A stretch of DNA of 64,000 nucleotides from Labrenzia sp. CE80 (GTDB lineage: Bacteria > Pseudomonadota > Alphaproteobacteria > Rhizobiales > Stappiaceae): the NCBI RefSeq assembly GCF_009650605.1, contig NZ_WAJT01000001.1:124001-188000 (forward strand), given 5' to 3'. The notes under the pieces were generated by a model. It was not told where the DNA came from. It worked only from the letters and a program-made list of their open reading frames with translations, and made no database searches. A program made the translations under genes and the position numbers. Shown here piece by piece: positions 36,303 to 45,130 of the stretch; position 1 is the stretch's first letter, and every line of letters starts with the position of its first letter.

Positions 36303-38303
36303 ATGGTAGCCAAGGCGACACAAGCAGACGACACTCAAGAGAACCCAGCAGAGGGCCCTGACGGTCCATTGCTTGACCTGTCGGATGCCGCCGTCAAGAA
36401 AATGATCAAAGCTGCGAAAAAACGTGGCTATGTGACTTATGACGAGCTGAATGAAGTTCTGCCTTCGGAAAAGGTAGCCTCCGAACAGATCGAAGACATC
36501 ATGTCCATGTTGTCCGACATGGGGATCAACGTCATTGAGGCGGAAGAGGCCGAAGAGAACGCCTCGGAAGAGGCTGAAGGTGGCGGCGATCTGGTTGCCG
36601 TGAGCTCCGGCGCCGTGGCCAAGACAACAACCACAAAAGAACCAGCCGACCGCACCGATGATCCGGTTCGCATGTACCTTCGCGAAATGGGCTCGGTCGA
36701 GCTTCTTTCACGTGAGGGCGAAATCGCGATCGCCAAGCGGATTGAGGCTGGCCGCGAAGCCATGATCGCGGGTCTGTGTGAAAGCCCACTGACCTTCCAG
36801 GCGATCATCATCTGGCGCGATGAGCTGAACGAAGCCAAGGTTCTGCTGCGCGACATCATTGACCTTGAAGCGACCTATGCCGGTCCGGACGCCAAGAATG
36901 GTCCGACGGGAGACAACGACGACGAGGAAGATTCCGAGGCCAAGCCGGCGGCTGAAGAAACCAAGGACGGCGTAGAGGGCGAAGACCAGACGGAAGGCGA
37001 CAGCGAAGAGGACGATGACGACGAATTCGAGTCCAACGTCTCGCTGTCCGCGATGGAAGCCGAGCTGAAGCCAACGGTTCTCGAGACCTTCGACCGCGTG
37101 GCTGACAGCTACAAGAAGCTGCGCCGCCTGCAGGACCAGCTGGTTGAAAACAAGCTTGCCAACAAGACCCTGTCCCCGTCCCAGGAGCGCCGCTACAAAA
37201 AGCTCAAGGACGAGATCATCGTTGACGTGAAGAGCCTGTCGCTGAACCAGAATCGTATCGACGCTCTGGTCGCCCAGCTTTACGACATCAACAAGCGCCT
37301 GATGGGCTATGAAGGCCGCCTTCTGCGTCTGGCTGACAGCTACAACGTCGACCGGACCGACTTCCTGAAGCAGTATCAGGGTGCGGAACTCGACCCGAAC
37401 TGGCTGCGCAAGGTTGCCAACCTTTCAACGCGGGGATGGAAGAACTTCATCGCCAAGGAGAAGGAAACGGTTCGCGAGTTGCGGCAGGAAATCCAGACGC
37501 TGGCAACGGAAACCGGCCTGGAAATCATCGAATTCCGCCGCATCGTTGCCATGGTGCAAAAGGGCGAACGCGAAGCGCGTATCGCCAAGAAGGAAATGGT
37601 CGAGGCCAACCTGCGTCTCGTGATTTCCATCGCCAAGAAATACACCAACCGTGGCCTGCAGTTCCTCGATCTCATTCAGGAAGGCAACATCGGCCTGATG
37701 AAGGCGGTCGACAAGTTCGAATACCGCCGTGGTTACAAGTTCTCGACCTATGCGACCTGGTGGATCCGTCAGGCGATCACCCGTTCGATTGCCGACCAGG
37801 CCCGCACCATCCGTATTCCGGTGCATATGATCGAGACGATCAACAAGATCGTTCGCACGTCGCGCCAGATGCTGCATGAGATCGGCCGCGAACCGACCCC
37901 GGAAGAGCTGGCTGAAAAGCTGCAGATGCCGCTGGAGAAGGTGCGCAAGGTTCTCAAGATTGCCAAGGAGCCGATCTCTCTCGAAACGCCGATTGGCGAC
38001 GAGGAAGATTCACATCTCGGCGACTTCATCGAGGACAAGAACGCTGTTCTGCCGATCGATGCTGCCATCCAGTCAAACCTGCGCGAGACGACGACCCGCG
38101 TTCTGGCATCCCTCACGCCGCGCGAGGAACGTGTGCTTCGCATGCGCTTCGGCATCGGCATGAACACGGACCATACGCTTGAAGAAGTCGGTCAGCAGTT
38201 CTCGGTGACCCGTGAACGTATCCGCCAGATTGAAGCCAAGGCACTGCGTAAGCTCAAGCACCCGAGCCGGTCGCGCAAGCTGCGTTCCTTCCTCGATAGC
38301 TGA
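36303..38303 (+). CDS. rpoD: RNA polymerase primary sigma factor RpoD (sigma70)
   Basis: A 666-residue housekeeping sigma factor. Region 1.1 is at the N-terminus (KKMIKAAKKRGYVTYDELNE). The non-conserved region between 1.2 and 2.1 contains an acidic stretch (about residues 205–250, rich in Asp and Glu). Region 2 has DLIQEGNIGLMKAVDKFEYR and FSTYATWWIRQAITR. Region 4 has EEVGQQFSVTRERIRQIEAK. The start is the ATG at 36303, preceded by GGAGCG. It follows dnaG, the classical gene order. Confidence 0.98.
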   Translation: MVAKATQADDTQENPAEGPDGPLLDLSDAAVKKMIKAAKKRGYVTYDELNEVLPSEKVASEQIEDIMSMLSDMGINVIEAEEAEENASEEAEGGGDLVAVSSGAVAKTTTTKEPADRTDDPVRMYLREMGSVELLSREGEIAIAKRIEAGREAMIAGLCESPLTFQAIIIWRDELNEAKVLLRDIIDLEATYAGPDAKNGPTGDNDDEEDSEAKPAAEETKDGVEGEDQTEGDSEEDDDDEFESNVSLSAMEAELKPTVLETFDRVADSYKKLRRLQDQLVENKLANKTLSPSQERRYKKLKDEIIVDVKSLSLNQNRIDALVAQLYDINKRLMGYEGRLLRLADSYNVDRTDFLKQYQGAELDPNWLRKVANLSTRGWKNFIAKEKETVRELRQEIQTLATETGLEIIEFRRIVAMVQKGEREARIAKKEMVEANLRLVISIAKKYTNRGLQFLDLIQEGNIGLMKAVDKFEYRRGYKFSTYATWWIRQAITRSIADQARTIRIPVHMIETINKIVRTSRQMLHEIGREPTPEELAEKLQMPLEKVRKVLKIAKEPISLETPIGDEEDSHLGDFIEDKNAVLPIDAAIQSNLRETTTRVLASLTPREERVLRMRFGIGMNTDHTLEEVGQQFSVTRERIRQIEAKALRKLKHPSRSRKLRSFLDS

Positions 38304-38337
38304 CGGGTCTTTTGTCACGCGATCCTGATCATCAAGA

Positions 38338-38361
38338 CCCGGCGGCAACGCCGGGTTTTTT
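38338..38361 (+). terminator. Rho-independent terminator of rpoD
   Basis: CCCGGCG-GCAA-CGCCGGG followed by six T, 35 bases after the rpoD stop. It lies inside the longest possible frame of the next gene, which argues for a downstream start there. Confidence 0.88.
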
Positions 38362-38428
38362 GTCGGCAGGTGCCGGCGGGCAGGCGAAGGATAAGTCTTC
38401 TTCGTCCGCCGCTGCGCCTGTGCCGGGC

Positions 38429-39706
38429 ATGAGAAGGGTTGTACATCTCGATCGGCGGGCCGGTCTCAGTCTTTTTGGTCTGGGTCTTCTTCTTTCCCTA
38501 TTGCTGCACGTCGGGCTGGCAGTTGTCCTGATCGGCGGCGTAAGCCTGCCCGAAGTTGCCACAGAACCTGAGCAACCGACGATCCAGGTCGAGCTGGTGC
38601 CGCCGCCTGAGCCCGAGATCCCTGAACCGGAAACTCTGGAACCTGAAGAACCTGAACCGGAAACGCCTGAAGAGCCGGAACCAGAGCCCGAGGAGCCGGA
38701 GCCCGAACCTGAGAAACAGGAACCGGCGGCGGAAGAGCCTCCGCCTCCGCCAGAGCCTGCTCCAGAGCCGGAAGAGCCTGCCGAAAGCGAGGCCGAACCA
38801 GCACCAGCTCCGCTCGAGGTGCTGCAACCGGTTGTGGAATTCGGTGATGAGGACAGCAGTTCCGGTGAAGCCCAGGATGGCGATGCAGCCGAGGAACCTG
38901 AAGATCCCAGCGATGAACTTCCCGAAGAGCTGACCCTTGAGGAACAAGCAATTCAGGAAGCTCTCGATGAGGAAGCTGATGCTGCCGGTGAGCCCGATGC
39001 AGAGCTCACGCCGGAAGCAGATCCAGACACAGAGCTGGAGCCGGAACTTGAGGACGCCGCGTCGGAAACCTTAGAAACTGAAAGTGAAGCCGAGAGCGAG
39101 CTAGAGGCAGAAGATGTGCCTGAGGCCGACGAAGGTCAGGAGGAACAGGCCGAGACCGAGGTTGTCGGTGACCCCGGACCTGACCCCGGACCGGAGCTGG
39201 CACCTGACACGGAGCCGGAAGACTTCGGAACGGTCGGCCGGATCGTGTCGTCTGCGACGCCGAACCGAAAGCCTGCCGCGCCACCCGCGCGCAGCACGAG
39301 CAACGCTGCCGCGGGCAATCGCGGCACTGGGACAGGGCGCGTTGGGACACGTCCGGTCAGGCGGCTCTTGTCCGACGGGATCCTGAACAACGGACGCACG
39401 CGTACCGCCATGGCGGGCATGTCGCGCGCGCAGCGGATGGATCTCTTGTGCATGACCGAGCTGCGCGCGCAGCTTCGAGCAGACAATCCTGCACGTCCTC
39501 CTGAAGCCTTGCCGTCGTTTCGCCAACCTGCCGGCAATGTGCTGGAGCCTGGCCTTGCTGCATTTCGCGCCGCAGGACAGTGGTATGACCTTGCGTTTCG
39601 TTGCGAGGTGGATGACCGGGCGACGCGTGTCCTGACTTTCAGCTATGGCATCGGCCGCGCCGTCCCGCGTTCCGAATGGCAAAGCCGCGGGTTCCCGAAT
39701 TTCTAG
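38429..39706 (+). CDS. TonB/TolA-like envelope protein with C-terminal DUF930
   Basis: A protein of about 425 residues. A basic N-terminus and one membrane helix (GLSLFGLGLLLSLLLHVGLA) anchor it in the inner membrane. A very long periplasmic linker of about 250 residues is dominated by Glu-Pro repeats, then by Glu/Asp/Ala. The C-terminal DUF930 domain contains MDLLCMTELRAQLRADNP and FRAAGQWYDLAFRCEVDD, with two conserved cysteines. The layout resembles TonB or TolA, spanning the periplasm. The start is uncertain: a TTG at 38312 keeps the frame open, but the rpoD terminator lies between it and the ATG at 38429. Confidence 0.8.
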   Translation: MRRVVHLDRRAGLSLFGLGLLLSLLLHVGLAVVLIGGVSLPEVATEPEQPTIQVELVPPPEPEIPEPETLEPEEPEPETPEEPEPEPEEPEPEPEKQEPAAEEPPPPPEPAPEPEEPAESEAEPAPAPLEVLQPVVEFGDEDSSSGEAQDGDAAEEPEDPSDELPEELTLEEQAIQEALDEEADAAGEPDAELTPEADPDTELEPELEDAASETLETESEAESELEAEDVPEADEGQEEQAETEVVGDPGPDPGPELAPDTEPEDFGTVGRIVSSATPNRKPAAPPARSTSNAAAGNRGTGTGRVGTRPVRRLLSDGILNNGRTRTAMAGMSRAQRMDLLCMTELRAQLRADNPARPPEALPSFRQPAGNVLEPGLAAFRAAGQWYDLAFRCEVDDRATRVLTFSYGIGRAVPRSEWQSRGFPNF

Positions 39707-39857
39707 AATCCGGCAGGGCCCGCAACCTCACGTCTCCCAAGTGAAATCATGATGGTTACGGCGTGCCCGCGCCAATTTCTCCTTGGTGTAGGACCGCGGC
39801 AGGTGCATAGGGGGCTGGACGCGAGCCACTTGTTCCTATTTCAAAGGATGCATCAAG

Positions 39858-40247
39858 ATGAGATTTCTCAAGCCCTCTACACCCTATTTGCTGAGTGCCT
39901 TGCGGATTGCATCTGGCCTGCTGTTTCTGCAGCATGGCGCAACGAAGTATCTCAGCTTTCCCAAGACCGAAATGTCGGGCGTCGATCCGATGACGCTGGG
40001 CGGTGCTGCGGGCCTGATCGAACTGGTTTGCGGGGCTTTGCTTGTGCTAGGGTTGTTCACGCGCCCGGCGGCGTTCCTGGCATCGGGAACAATGGCTGTG
40101 GCCTATTTCCTGGCGCACGCGCCGCAGAGCCTCTATCCGATCATTAGTGGCGGTGAGCTGGCAGCGCTCTATTCCTTCGTCTTTGTCTATCTGGCTGCTG
40201 CCGGCGGCGGGCCGATCAGCATTGACCGGATCGTCGGGCGCGGATGA
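39858..40247 (+). CDS. DoxX family membrane protein
   Basis: A 129-residue protein with four membrane helices and the DoxX signature: LRIASGLLFLQHGATKYLSF, then GLIELVCGALLVLGLFTRPAA and ASGTMAVAYFLAHAP. DoxX-family proteins are small inner-membrane proteins tied in some species to thiosulfate oxidation or redox stress; the role here is unknown. It has its own terminator at 40283. Confidence 0.9.
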   Translation: MRFLKPSTPYLLSALRIASGLLFLQHGATKYLSFPKTEMSGVDPMTLGGAAGLIELVCGALLVLGLFTRPAAFLASGTMAVAYFLAHAPQSLYPIISGGELAALYSFVFVYLAAAGGGPISIDRIVGRG

Positions 40248-40282
40248 ACCTTGCCGAACATCTGTCTTGTGATCTGACTTGG

Positions 40283-40310
40283 AGAGGCGGTCGTTTGACC
40301 GCCTCTTTTT
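40283..40310 (+). terminator. Rho-independent terminator of the doxX gene
   Basis: Perfect 10-bp stem AGAGGCGGTC/GACCGCCTCT with a GTTT loop and a T run. Confidence 0.92.
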
Positions 40311-40355
40311 GTTTTCGCATCAGCGGCGCGAAAACCGGCTTGACCACCTATTTAA

Positions 40356-40379
40356 AACTATATAACTAGAAATATAGTT
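40356..40379. promoter_or_regulatory. ArsR-type operator ahead of the arsR–permease operon
   Basis: AACTATAT and ATATAGTT form an 8-bp inverted repeat with an 8-base spacer in a strongly AT-rich stretch, ending 23 bases before the ArsR start. Position and symmetry fit autorepression by the ArsR protein. Confidence 0.6.
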
Positions 40380-40402
40380 ATTTAAGCCTGTCGGGATAAC
40401 TG

Positions 40403-40735
40403 ATGGATATCGAAGAAGCAAGTCAGGGCTTTGCAGCCCTTGGTTCTGAAGCGCGGCTGGAGGTCCTGCTGACGCTGGTCAAGGCCGGTCAGGCGGGGCT
40501 TTCCGTTGGCGACATCCAGAGCCGAACCAGTATGGCCGCCTCGACCCTGGCACATCATCTGAAGTTTTTGGCATCTGCCGGCCTGATCGTTCAGGAAAAA
40601 GCCGGCCGTGCCGTGATCAACCGAGCAGCCTTTGACCATCTCGAGGGGCTGGCCGGCTACATCATGAAGGAATGCTGCGCCGACGAGCAGTGCACGCCTG
40701 ATGGGTGTGCCTCCAACAAGGAGAGTGAAACATGA
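40403..40735 (+). CDS. ArsR/SmtB-family metal(loid)-responsive repressor
   Basis: A 110-residue winged-helix protein with the ArsR pattern LGSEARLEVLLTLVKAG and the recognition helix MAASTLAHHLKFLASAG. The C-terminus has four clustered cysteines (Cys91, 92, 97, 102, in KECCADEQC and DGC), a plausible site for a thiophilic metal or arsenite. It overlaps the downstream permease by 4 bp (ATGA) and has an inverted repeat at its promoter. It probably represses its own operon until the metal(loid) binds. Confidence 0.9.
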   Translation: MDIEEASQGFAALGSEARLEVLLTLVKAGQAGLSVGDIQSRTSMAASTLAHHLKFLASAGLIVQEKAGRAVINRAAFDHLEGLAGYIMKECCADEQCTPDGCASNKESET

Positions 40736-41817
40736 CCGATACCGAGTTTTCTCCAACAAATTCAGGCTGCTGCGCGCCCAAGGAAACGAGTTGCTGCAGC
40801 GGCAAGAAATCTGGTTTCGACTGGAAGCCCTGGGTGCTGACGCCCTGGTCGATTGTTGTGCTGGTGCCGCTTCTGGTTTTTGCGCTCGATCCGGAGCGCA
40901 CCGTTGAGGTGGTCTCATTCGCGCTTCGGGCCTTCGCCGGGACGCTGCCCTATATCGCCTTTGCCGTCCTGTTGATTGCCTGGCTTAAGGCTGCTGGTGC
41001 GGAAGGTCACATCTCCAGGGCGTTCGAGGGACGCGAATGGCAGGCGATCGTGATGGCGGCGGTCTTTGGAGGATTGGCGCCGTTCTGTTCCTGCGAAGTC
41101 ATCCCCTTCATCGCTGGCCTTCTCGCCGTTGGTGCGCCGCTTTCGGCGATCATGGCATTCTGGCTGTCATCGCCGTTGATTGATCCGCCAACGCTTCTGA
41201 TCACGGCTGGCGCGCTGGGCTGGTCCTTTGCCATCGGCAAGGCCGTCATCGCGGTCAGCCTCGGTCTCTTCGGTGGAGTTGCGGTCGCCCTGGCCATGCG
41301 CTGCGGCATGTTTGCGTCTCCTGTTCGGATCGGCTCTGCTGCATCGGGCAGCTGCTGCGGTGCTTCCAAGGCAACGGGCAAGCCGGTCTGGCGCGTCTGG
41401 AAAGACAATGAGCGCACCACGCAGTTCTGGTCGGAACTCAAGGCCAACGCGCTGTTCCTCGCCAAATGGCTGGCGCTGGCCTATGTGCTCGAAGCGCTGC
41501 TGGTGACTTATGTTCCCGCGAGCCTGATTGCCGGGGTGGTTGGCGGTGAAGGTCTCGTCCCGATCGTGATCGCTGCATTTGTCGGGATGCCGGCTTATCT
41601 CAACAGCTATGTGGCACCACCACTTTTGTCAGGCTTGATTGATCAGGGCATGAGCAATGGCGCTGCCATGTCCTTCATGATCGCAGGTGCCGTGAGCTCA
41701 ATCCCGGCCATGGCCGCTGTCTGGTCGCTGGTTCGGCCGCAGGTTTTTGCAACCTATCTCGGTCTTGGTCTCTTCGGAGCCATTGCCTCTGGTCTCATTT
41801 TCCAGATGATCGTTTGA
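40732..41817 (+). CDS. Permease of the DUF318/ArsP (SO_0444-like) family, Cys-rich
   Basis: A 361-residue inner-membrane permease with about eight to ten helices. The N-terminus is Cys-rich (GCCAPKETSCCSGKK). The conserved permease segment is GLAPFCSCEVIPFIAGLLAV followed by AFWLSSPLIDPPTLL. A cytoplasmic loop carries SGSCCGASKATGK, and a second permease motif is FVGMPAYLNSYVAPPLLSGL. Family members are linked to efflux of organoarsenicals or Cu/Zn. The overlapping Cys-rich ArsR gene supports metal(loid) export. The substrate cannot be decided from sequence. Confidence 0.87.
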   Translation: MTDTEFSPTNSGCCAPKETSCCSGKKSGFDWKPWVLTPWSIVVLVPLLVFALDPERTVEVVSFALRAFAGTLPYIAFAVLLIAWLKAAGAEGHISRAFEGREWQAIVMAAVFGGLAPFCSCEVIPFIAGLLAVGAPLSAIMAFWLSSPLIDPPTLLITAGALGWSFAIGKAVIAVSLGLFGGVAVALAMRCGMFASPVRIGSAASGSCCGASKATGKPVWRVWKDNERTTQFWSELKANALFLAKWLALAYVLEALLVTYVPASLIAGVVGGEGLVPIVIAAFVGMPAYLNSYVAPPLLSGLIDQGMSNGAAMSFMIAGAVSSIPAMAAVWSLVRPQVFATYLGLGLFGAIASGLIFQMIV

Positions 41818-41831
41818 GGAAAGTCGATTTG

Positions 41832-42698
41832 ATGTCTTTGGTTGTTGTTGAAGTCATTGTGAAATCCGCTGAGCATGGCGGGAGAAAGCTGCTCGCTCCC
41901 GTCGGCATGCCAACGCCTCATCAGACGGCGTTGCACTTCTCGGTCGAAGGCGGGCAGTTTGATCTGACCGGCGAGACCACGTCAGGTCAGATGACGGCCC
42001 TGATCACGCCGGAAGGCGCGGGTGATGATGTCAAACTGGTCTATCACTTCGCCGATGCGGAAGGGATGTATCCAGAGAGCGTGTTCCAACCGCGCGATAG
42101 CTGTTTTACCCGGGCGGCGGACGCTCTGGTGACAGATGCCCAGCAGATTGCAGAACAGGCAGTCGATGGTCACGCAGCAATTGCGGCGATCGTTGCGCAT
42201 ACCTCGGAAAAGTTCAGCTACGGGCATGTAGATGTGCGCTTCAATGAAGGCATGGATACGGTTCCGCACCTTGGCTGCGGCCTCACCAAGGGCTCCTGCG
42301 TTGACATCAACACCTATCTGATTGCGTCCCTGCGGTCCGCAGGTCTGGAGGCTGGCTATGTCACCGGGTACTTCTTCCCGCAGGAGAAGAACGGCTGTTG
42401 TTCTGACATGCATTGCTGGGTCGTGACGCGCCACAATGGTGTGGTGCTGGAGTGGGACATTGCCCATCACAAGAAGATGGGCAAGGAAGACATATGCTGC
42501 GGTCTCAATCCCAAGCCAGGTAGTCGCGTGGCTCTCGCCCATTCCATGGGGCTGGACTTTCCTGAGCTCGGCATCCGTGAGGAAAAGCTGATCGCCGAGC
42601 CGGTCGTGGTGTCCGATGAGGGAACCATCCGGCTGTATGATCTGGAGATCCGGATGAGGCTGGCAGGGGATAAACCGGGTTTTCCGCTTTCAGACTGA
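41832..42698 (+). CDS. Transglutaminase-like cysteine protein in metal operon
   Basis: A 288-residue protein with a transglutaminase-like (papain-fold) core: Cys156 in GLTKGSCVDINTYLIAS, His194 in SDMHCWVV and Asp209 in LEWDIAHH form the expected triad. Extra cysteine pairs (NGCCSD, DICCGL) are unusual and may bind metal. The N-terminal 120 residues resemble the beta-rich domain of bacterial transglutaminase-like proteins. The ATG at 41832 follows GAGGAAA and starts 15 bp after the permease stop, so it belongs to the arsR–permease operon. Peptidase, amidase or non-catalytic roles are all possible. No signal peptide, so it is cytoplasmic. Confidence 0.8.
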   Translation: MSLVVVEVIVKSAEHGGRKLLAPVGMPTPHQTALHFSVEGGQFDLTGETTSGQMTALITPEGAGDDVKLVYHFADAEGMYPESVFQPRDSCFTRAADALVTDAQQIAEQAVDGHAAIAAIVAHTSEKFSYGHVDVRFNEGMDTVPHLGCGLTKGSCVDINTYLIASLRSAGLEAGYVTGYFFPQEKNGCCSDMHCWVVTRHNGVVLEWDIAHHKKMGKEDICCGLNPKPGSRVALAHSMGLDFPELGIREEKLIAEPVVVSDEGTIRLYDLEIRMRLAGDKPGFPLSD

Positions 42699-42780
42699 TA
42701 TGTGTCGGGATGCGAGGCATTGTGTAAGCCTCGGCCCGATCTATTGTGACACAGAGTTTCCCATCAATATGGTTGCCCCA

Positions 42781-43191
42781 ATGTCGAACCCGACCACTCT
42801 AGCCCTGATCAAATCCTACTATGCCGCCTTTAACGCCGGTGATACCGAGCAGATGCTGTCGATGGTGAGCGATGACATCGCGCATGACGTGAATCAGGGT
42901 GCCCGGCGCTCCGGCAAGCCGCTTTTCGCTGAGTTCAACGCGCATATGACGCGTTGCTACAAGGAAGAGCTGACGGACATCGTTGTCTTTGCCGACGAGA
43001 CTGGAACACGCGCGGCGGCTGAATTCACTGTCAACGGCACGTATCTTTCGACCGACGAGGGGCTGCCGGAGGCGAACGGCCAAACCTATCGCCTACCTGC
43101 CGGCACCTTCTTTGACCTCAAAGAGGGAAAGATCGCCAGGATCACCACCTATTACAATCTCGAAGACTGGATCGCCCAGGTGAATGCCTGA
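42781..43191 (+). CDS. NTF2-like / SnoaL-like (ketosteroid-isomerase fold) protein
   Basis: A 136-residue cone-shaped alpha+beta-barrel protein with the pattern LIKSYYAAFNAGDTEQMLSM at the start and PAGTFFDLKEGKIARITTYYN at the end, as in ketosteroid-isomerase-related proteins. No specific activity can be inferred. The start could be 42781 or 42769; neither has a strong ribosome-binding site. It converges on the dddL-like gene with only 2 bp between stop codons. Confidence 0.8.
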   Translation: MSNPTTLALIKSYYAAFNAGDTEQMLSMVSDDIAHDVNQGARRSGKPLFAEFNAHMTRCYKEELTDIVVFADETGTRAAAEFTVNGTYLSTDEGLPEANGQTYRLPAGTFFDLKEGKIARITTYYNLEDWIAQVNA

Positions 43192-43193
43192 GC

Positions 43194-43850
43194 CTATTTA
43201 CGCTGGCGGCTGAAGACCATTTTCTGTGTGGTTAGAACGTCGGGTGACCCGGTCCAGGCGTAGGACAAGAGGGCTGGCTCGGTCTTTGAGACCGTGATCC
43301 GATGCATGTGATGCGGCGGGTTGAAGATCATGGAGCCTGGCGCATAGACGCCCTGATGGTTCTCCGAGACTGCGCCCGACAGACATATGTAGCTCTCCGA
43401 GATCCCGTTATGGGCGTGTGCCGGATAGGTGCAGCCAGGTGCGAAGAGTACGAGGCCGAGGATCACCTGATCGGTCAGAACCGGACCGTTCGGACCGCAG
43501 ATTTCAGCATAGGCATAGGTCTTCTCCAGTCCGCGCGGCACTTTCTCATAGCCGTATTGCCATACCAGATGATCCTGCACGGCCTCTAGCGAGCGGATCA
43601 GCGGAGCCGTGCGCTCCAGTTTTCCCTCATCCAGCGCACGTCTGAGATGGGCGGTCACGGGTTTCTGAGCCGGGCTGTCAAAACGCACCTCGGCATTGCT
43701 CTTTGTGACCCGGCTGATGGCCTCTCGCACGGCACGCTGATGGCCCCGGATACGATCGCTGCCGCCTGAGGACAGGAAACGGTAGAGCTCGTAGTATTCA
43801 CGCAGGAGGTAGCCCCAATCGGGCAAGTCAGAGAGATGACGGTCCGACAT
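43194..43850 (-). CDS. dddL: Dimethylsulfoniopropionate lyase, DddL type
   Basis: A 218-residue cupin that would cleave dimethylsulfoniopropionate (DMSP) into dimethyl sulfide, acrylate and a proton. Cupin motif 1 fits G(X)5HXH(X)4E(X)6G exactly: Gly139, His145, His147, Glu152, Gly159, with Tyr154 as the usual catalytic tyrosine. Motif 2 is APGSMIFNPPHHMHRI, with the third metal-binding His. The helical N-terminus (LPDWGYLLREYYELYRFL) and length match DddL rather than the shorter DddQ/DddW. A GGAGAC site precedes the ATG. No acrylate-detoxification gene (acuI-like) is adjacent. DddL is known in marine Labrenzia/Roseibium and Sulfitobacter. Confidence 0.85.
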   Translation of the reverse strand: MSDRHLSDLPDWGYLLREYYELYRFLSSGGSDRIRGHQRAVREAISRVTKSNAEVRFDSPAQKPVTAHLRRALDEGKLERTAPLIRSLEAVQDHLVWQYGYEKVPRGLEKTYAYAEICGPNGPVLTDQVILGLVLFAPGCTYPAHAHNGISESYICLSGAVSENHQGVYAPGSMIFNPPHHMHRITVSKTEPALLSYAWTGSPDVLTTQKMVFSRQRK

Positions 43851-44032
43851 CTTGTCTCCAGAAAATTATCCTTGCCAGATGGCACGTTTCAGCATCCTGC
43901 AAAAAGCAGGTCGGATCGCATATAGATAACTGTTCCTGTGAGACAATTTGGATTGGCATTACGACTTGATTTGGCTTGCGCGCGACCTCCACGAGGTTAA
44001 GCTTCCCGCATAGAACTAGAGAAAGTCACTTC

Positions 44033-45130
44033 ATGAACATCATCGTCGTCGGGGCTGGGATTTCGGGCCTCTCCACCGCCTGGTCTCTGGCCAGGAAAGG
44101 TGTAGCTGTCACTCTGCTGGAACAGGGCCCGATTCCCAATCCACTCTCGGCGTCTGGGGATCAACACCGGATCATCCGACGGGCCTATGGTGGGCAGGGC
44201 GGATATCAGCGCCGCATGAGTGAGGCCTTTGAAGCCTGGGACGCCATGTGGGACGACCTCGGTGAGAGTCATCTCGTGGATACGGGGTATATGCTTCTGT
44301 CGCAGGTGCCCGGAGATGAAGGCGAAGAGTATCGTGACGGCCTGATTGCGGGTGGCTATGCCTTTGAGGAACTGAGCCCGGCCGAGACTGCAGCGCGCTA
44401 TCCCTTCATCGATGCCGGCACCATCCGCTTCGGCGCGGTCAGCCCCGAGGGGGGCGTGCTCTTGTGTCAGAAGATCGCCGTATCCTTGCGCGACTGGCTC
44501 AGGGCCAATGGGTCCGACGTGCGTGAAAACACTAAGGTTGTCTCACTGGATGCGGAAGCCGGACGGGTTCGATTGGAGACCGGCGAGGAACTGGTTGGCG
44601 ACAAGGTGGTTGTGACAGCTGGCGCCTGGACACTTCGCCTCTTGCCGGATCTTGCCTCCTCGCTGACGACCTATCGTACAGCTGTTGCCTATCTGACACC
44701 TCCAGCAGACCTTAAAGCTGCGTGGGAGCGGGCGCCCGTAATCCTTGATGTGGGCGGCAGCGTGGATGGCTATGTGCTGCCGCCGGTTGCCGGAACCGGA
44801 CTGAAGGTCGGTGCCGGCATACACAAGTACAACTGCGAGCCGGACACGGATCGCAGCGCGAAGGCGGGTGAGGGTGAGACGATCCGCAATTACTTCGCCC
44901 CACCCTTTGCGCGGATCGAGAACTACGGCGTTGCCGACGTTGTGACCTGCGCCTACACCTTCACCGAAGACCGGCACTTCTTTTTGCGCGAGATTGGCCG
45001 CACCATCGCCGTGTCCGCCTGTTCCGGACATGGCTACAAGTTCGGCGCTGCGGTCGGCCAGCAGATTGCAGGTGGACTGTTGAGTGGTGACATCAATGCG
45101 TCAAGGCGTTGGCTGGAAGCGCGGGACTGA
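44033..45130 (+). CDS. FAD-dependent amine/amino-acid oxidoreductase (DAO family, sarcosine-oxidase-like)
   Basis: A 365-residue flavoprotein starting with the FAD-binding Rossmann motif VVGAGISGLSTAWSLARKG and continuing with DQHRIIRRAYG, typical of monomeric sarcosine oxidase and N-methyl-amino-acid oxidases. The C-terminal ACSGHGYKFGAAVGQQIAGG is the second flavin signature. The covalent-FAD Cys of monomeric sarcosine oxidase is not obvious at the expected place. The ATG at 44033 is preferred; the frame is open 19 codons further upstream. It is divergent from dddL, but a functional link is not shown. Confidence 0.85.
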   Translation: MNIIVVGAGISGLSTAWSLARKGVAVTLLEQGPIPNPLSASGDQHRIIRRAYGGQGGYQRRMSEAFEAWDAMWDDLGESHLVDTGYMLLSQVPGDEGEEYRDGLIAGGYAFEELSPAETAARYPFIDAGTIRFGAVSPEGGVLLCQKIAVSLRDWLRANGSDVRENTKVVSLDAEAGRVRLETGEELVGDKVVVTAGAWTLRLLPDLASSLTTYRTAVAYLTPPADLKAAWERAPVILDVGGSVDGYVLPPVAGTGLKVGAGIHKYNCEPDTDRSAKAGEGETIRNYFAPPFARIENYGVADVVTCAYTFTEDRHFFLREIGRTIAVSACSGHGYKFGAAVGQQIAGGLLSGDINASRRWLEARD

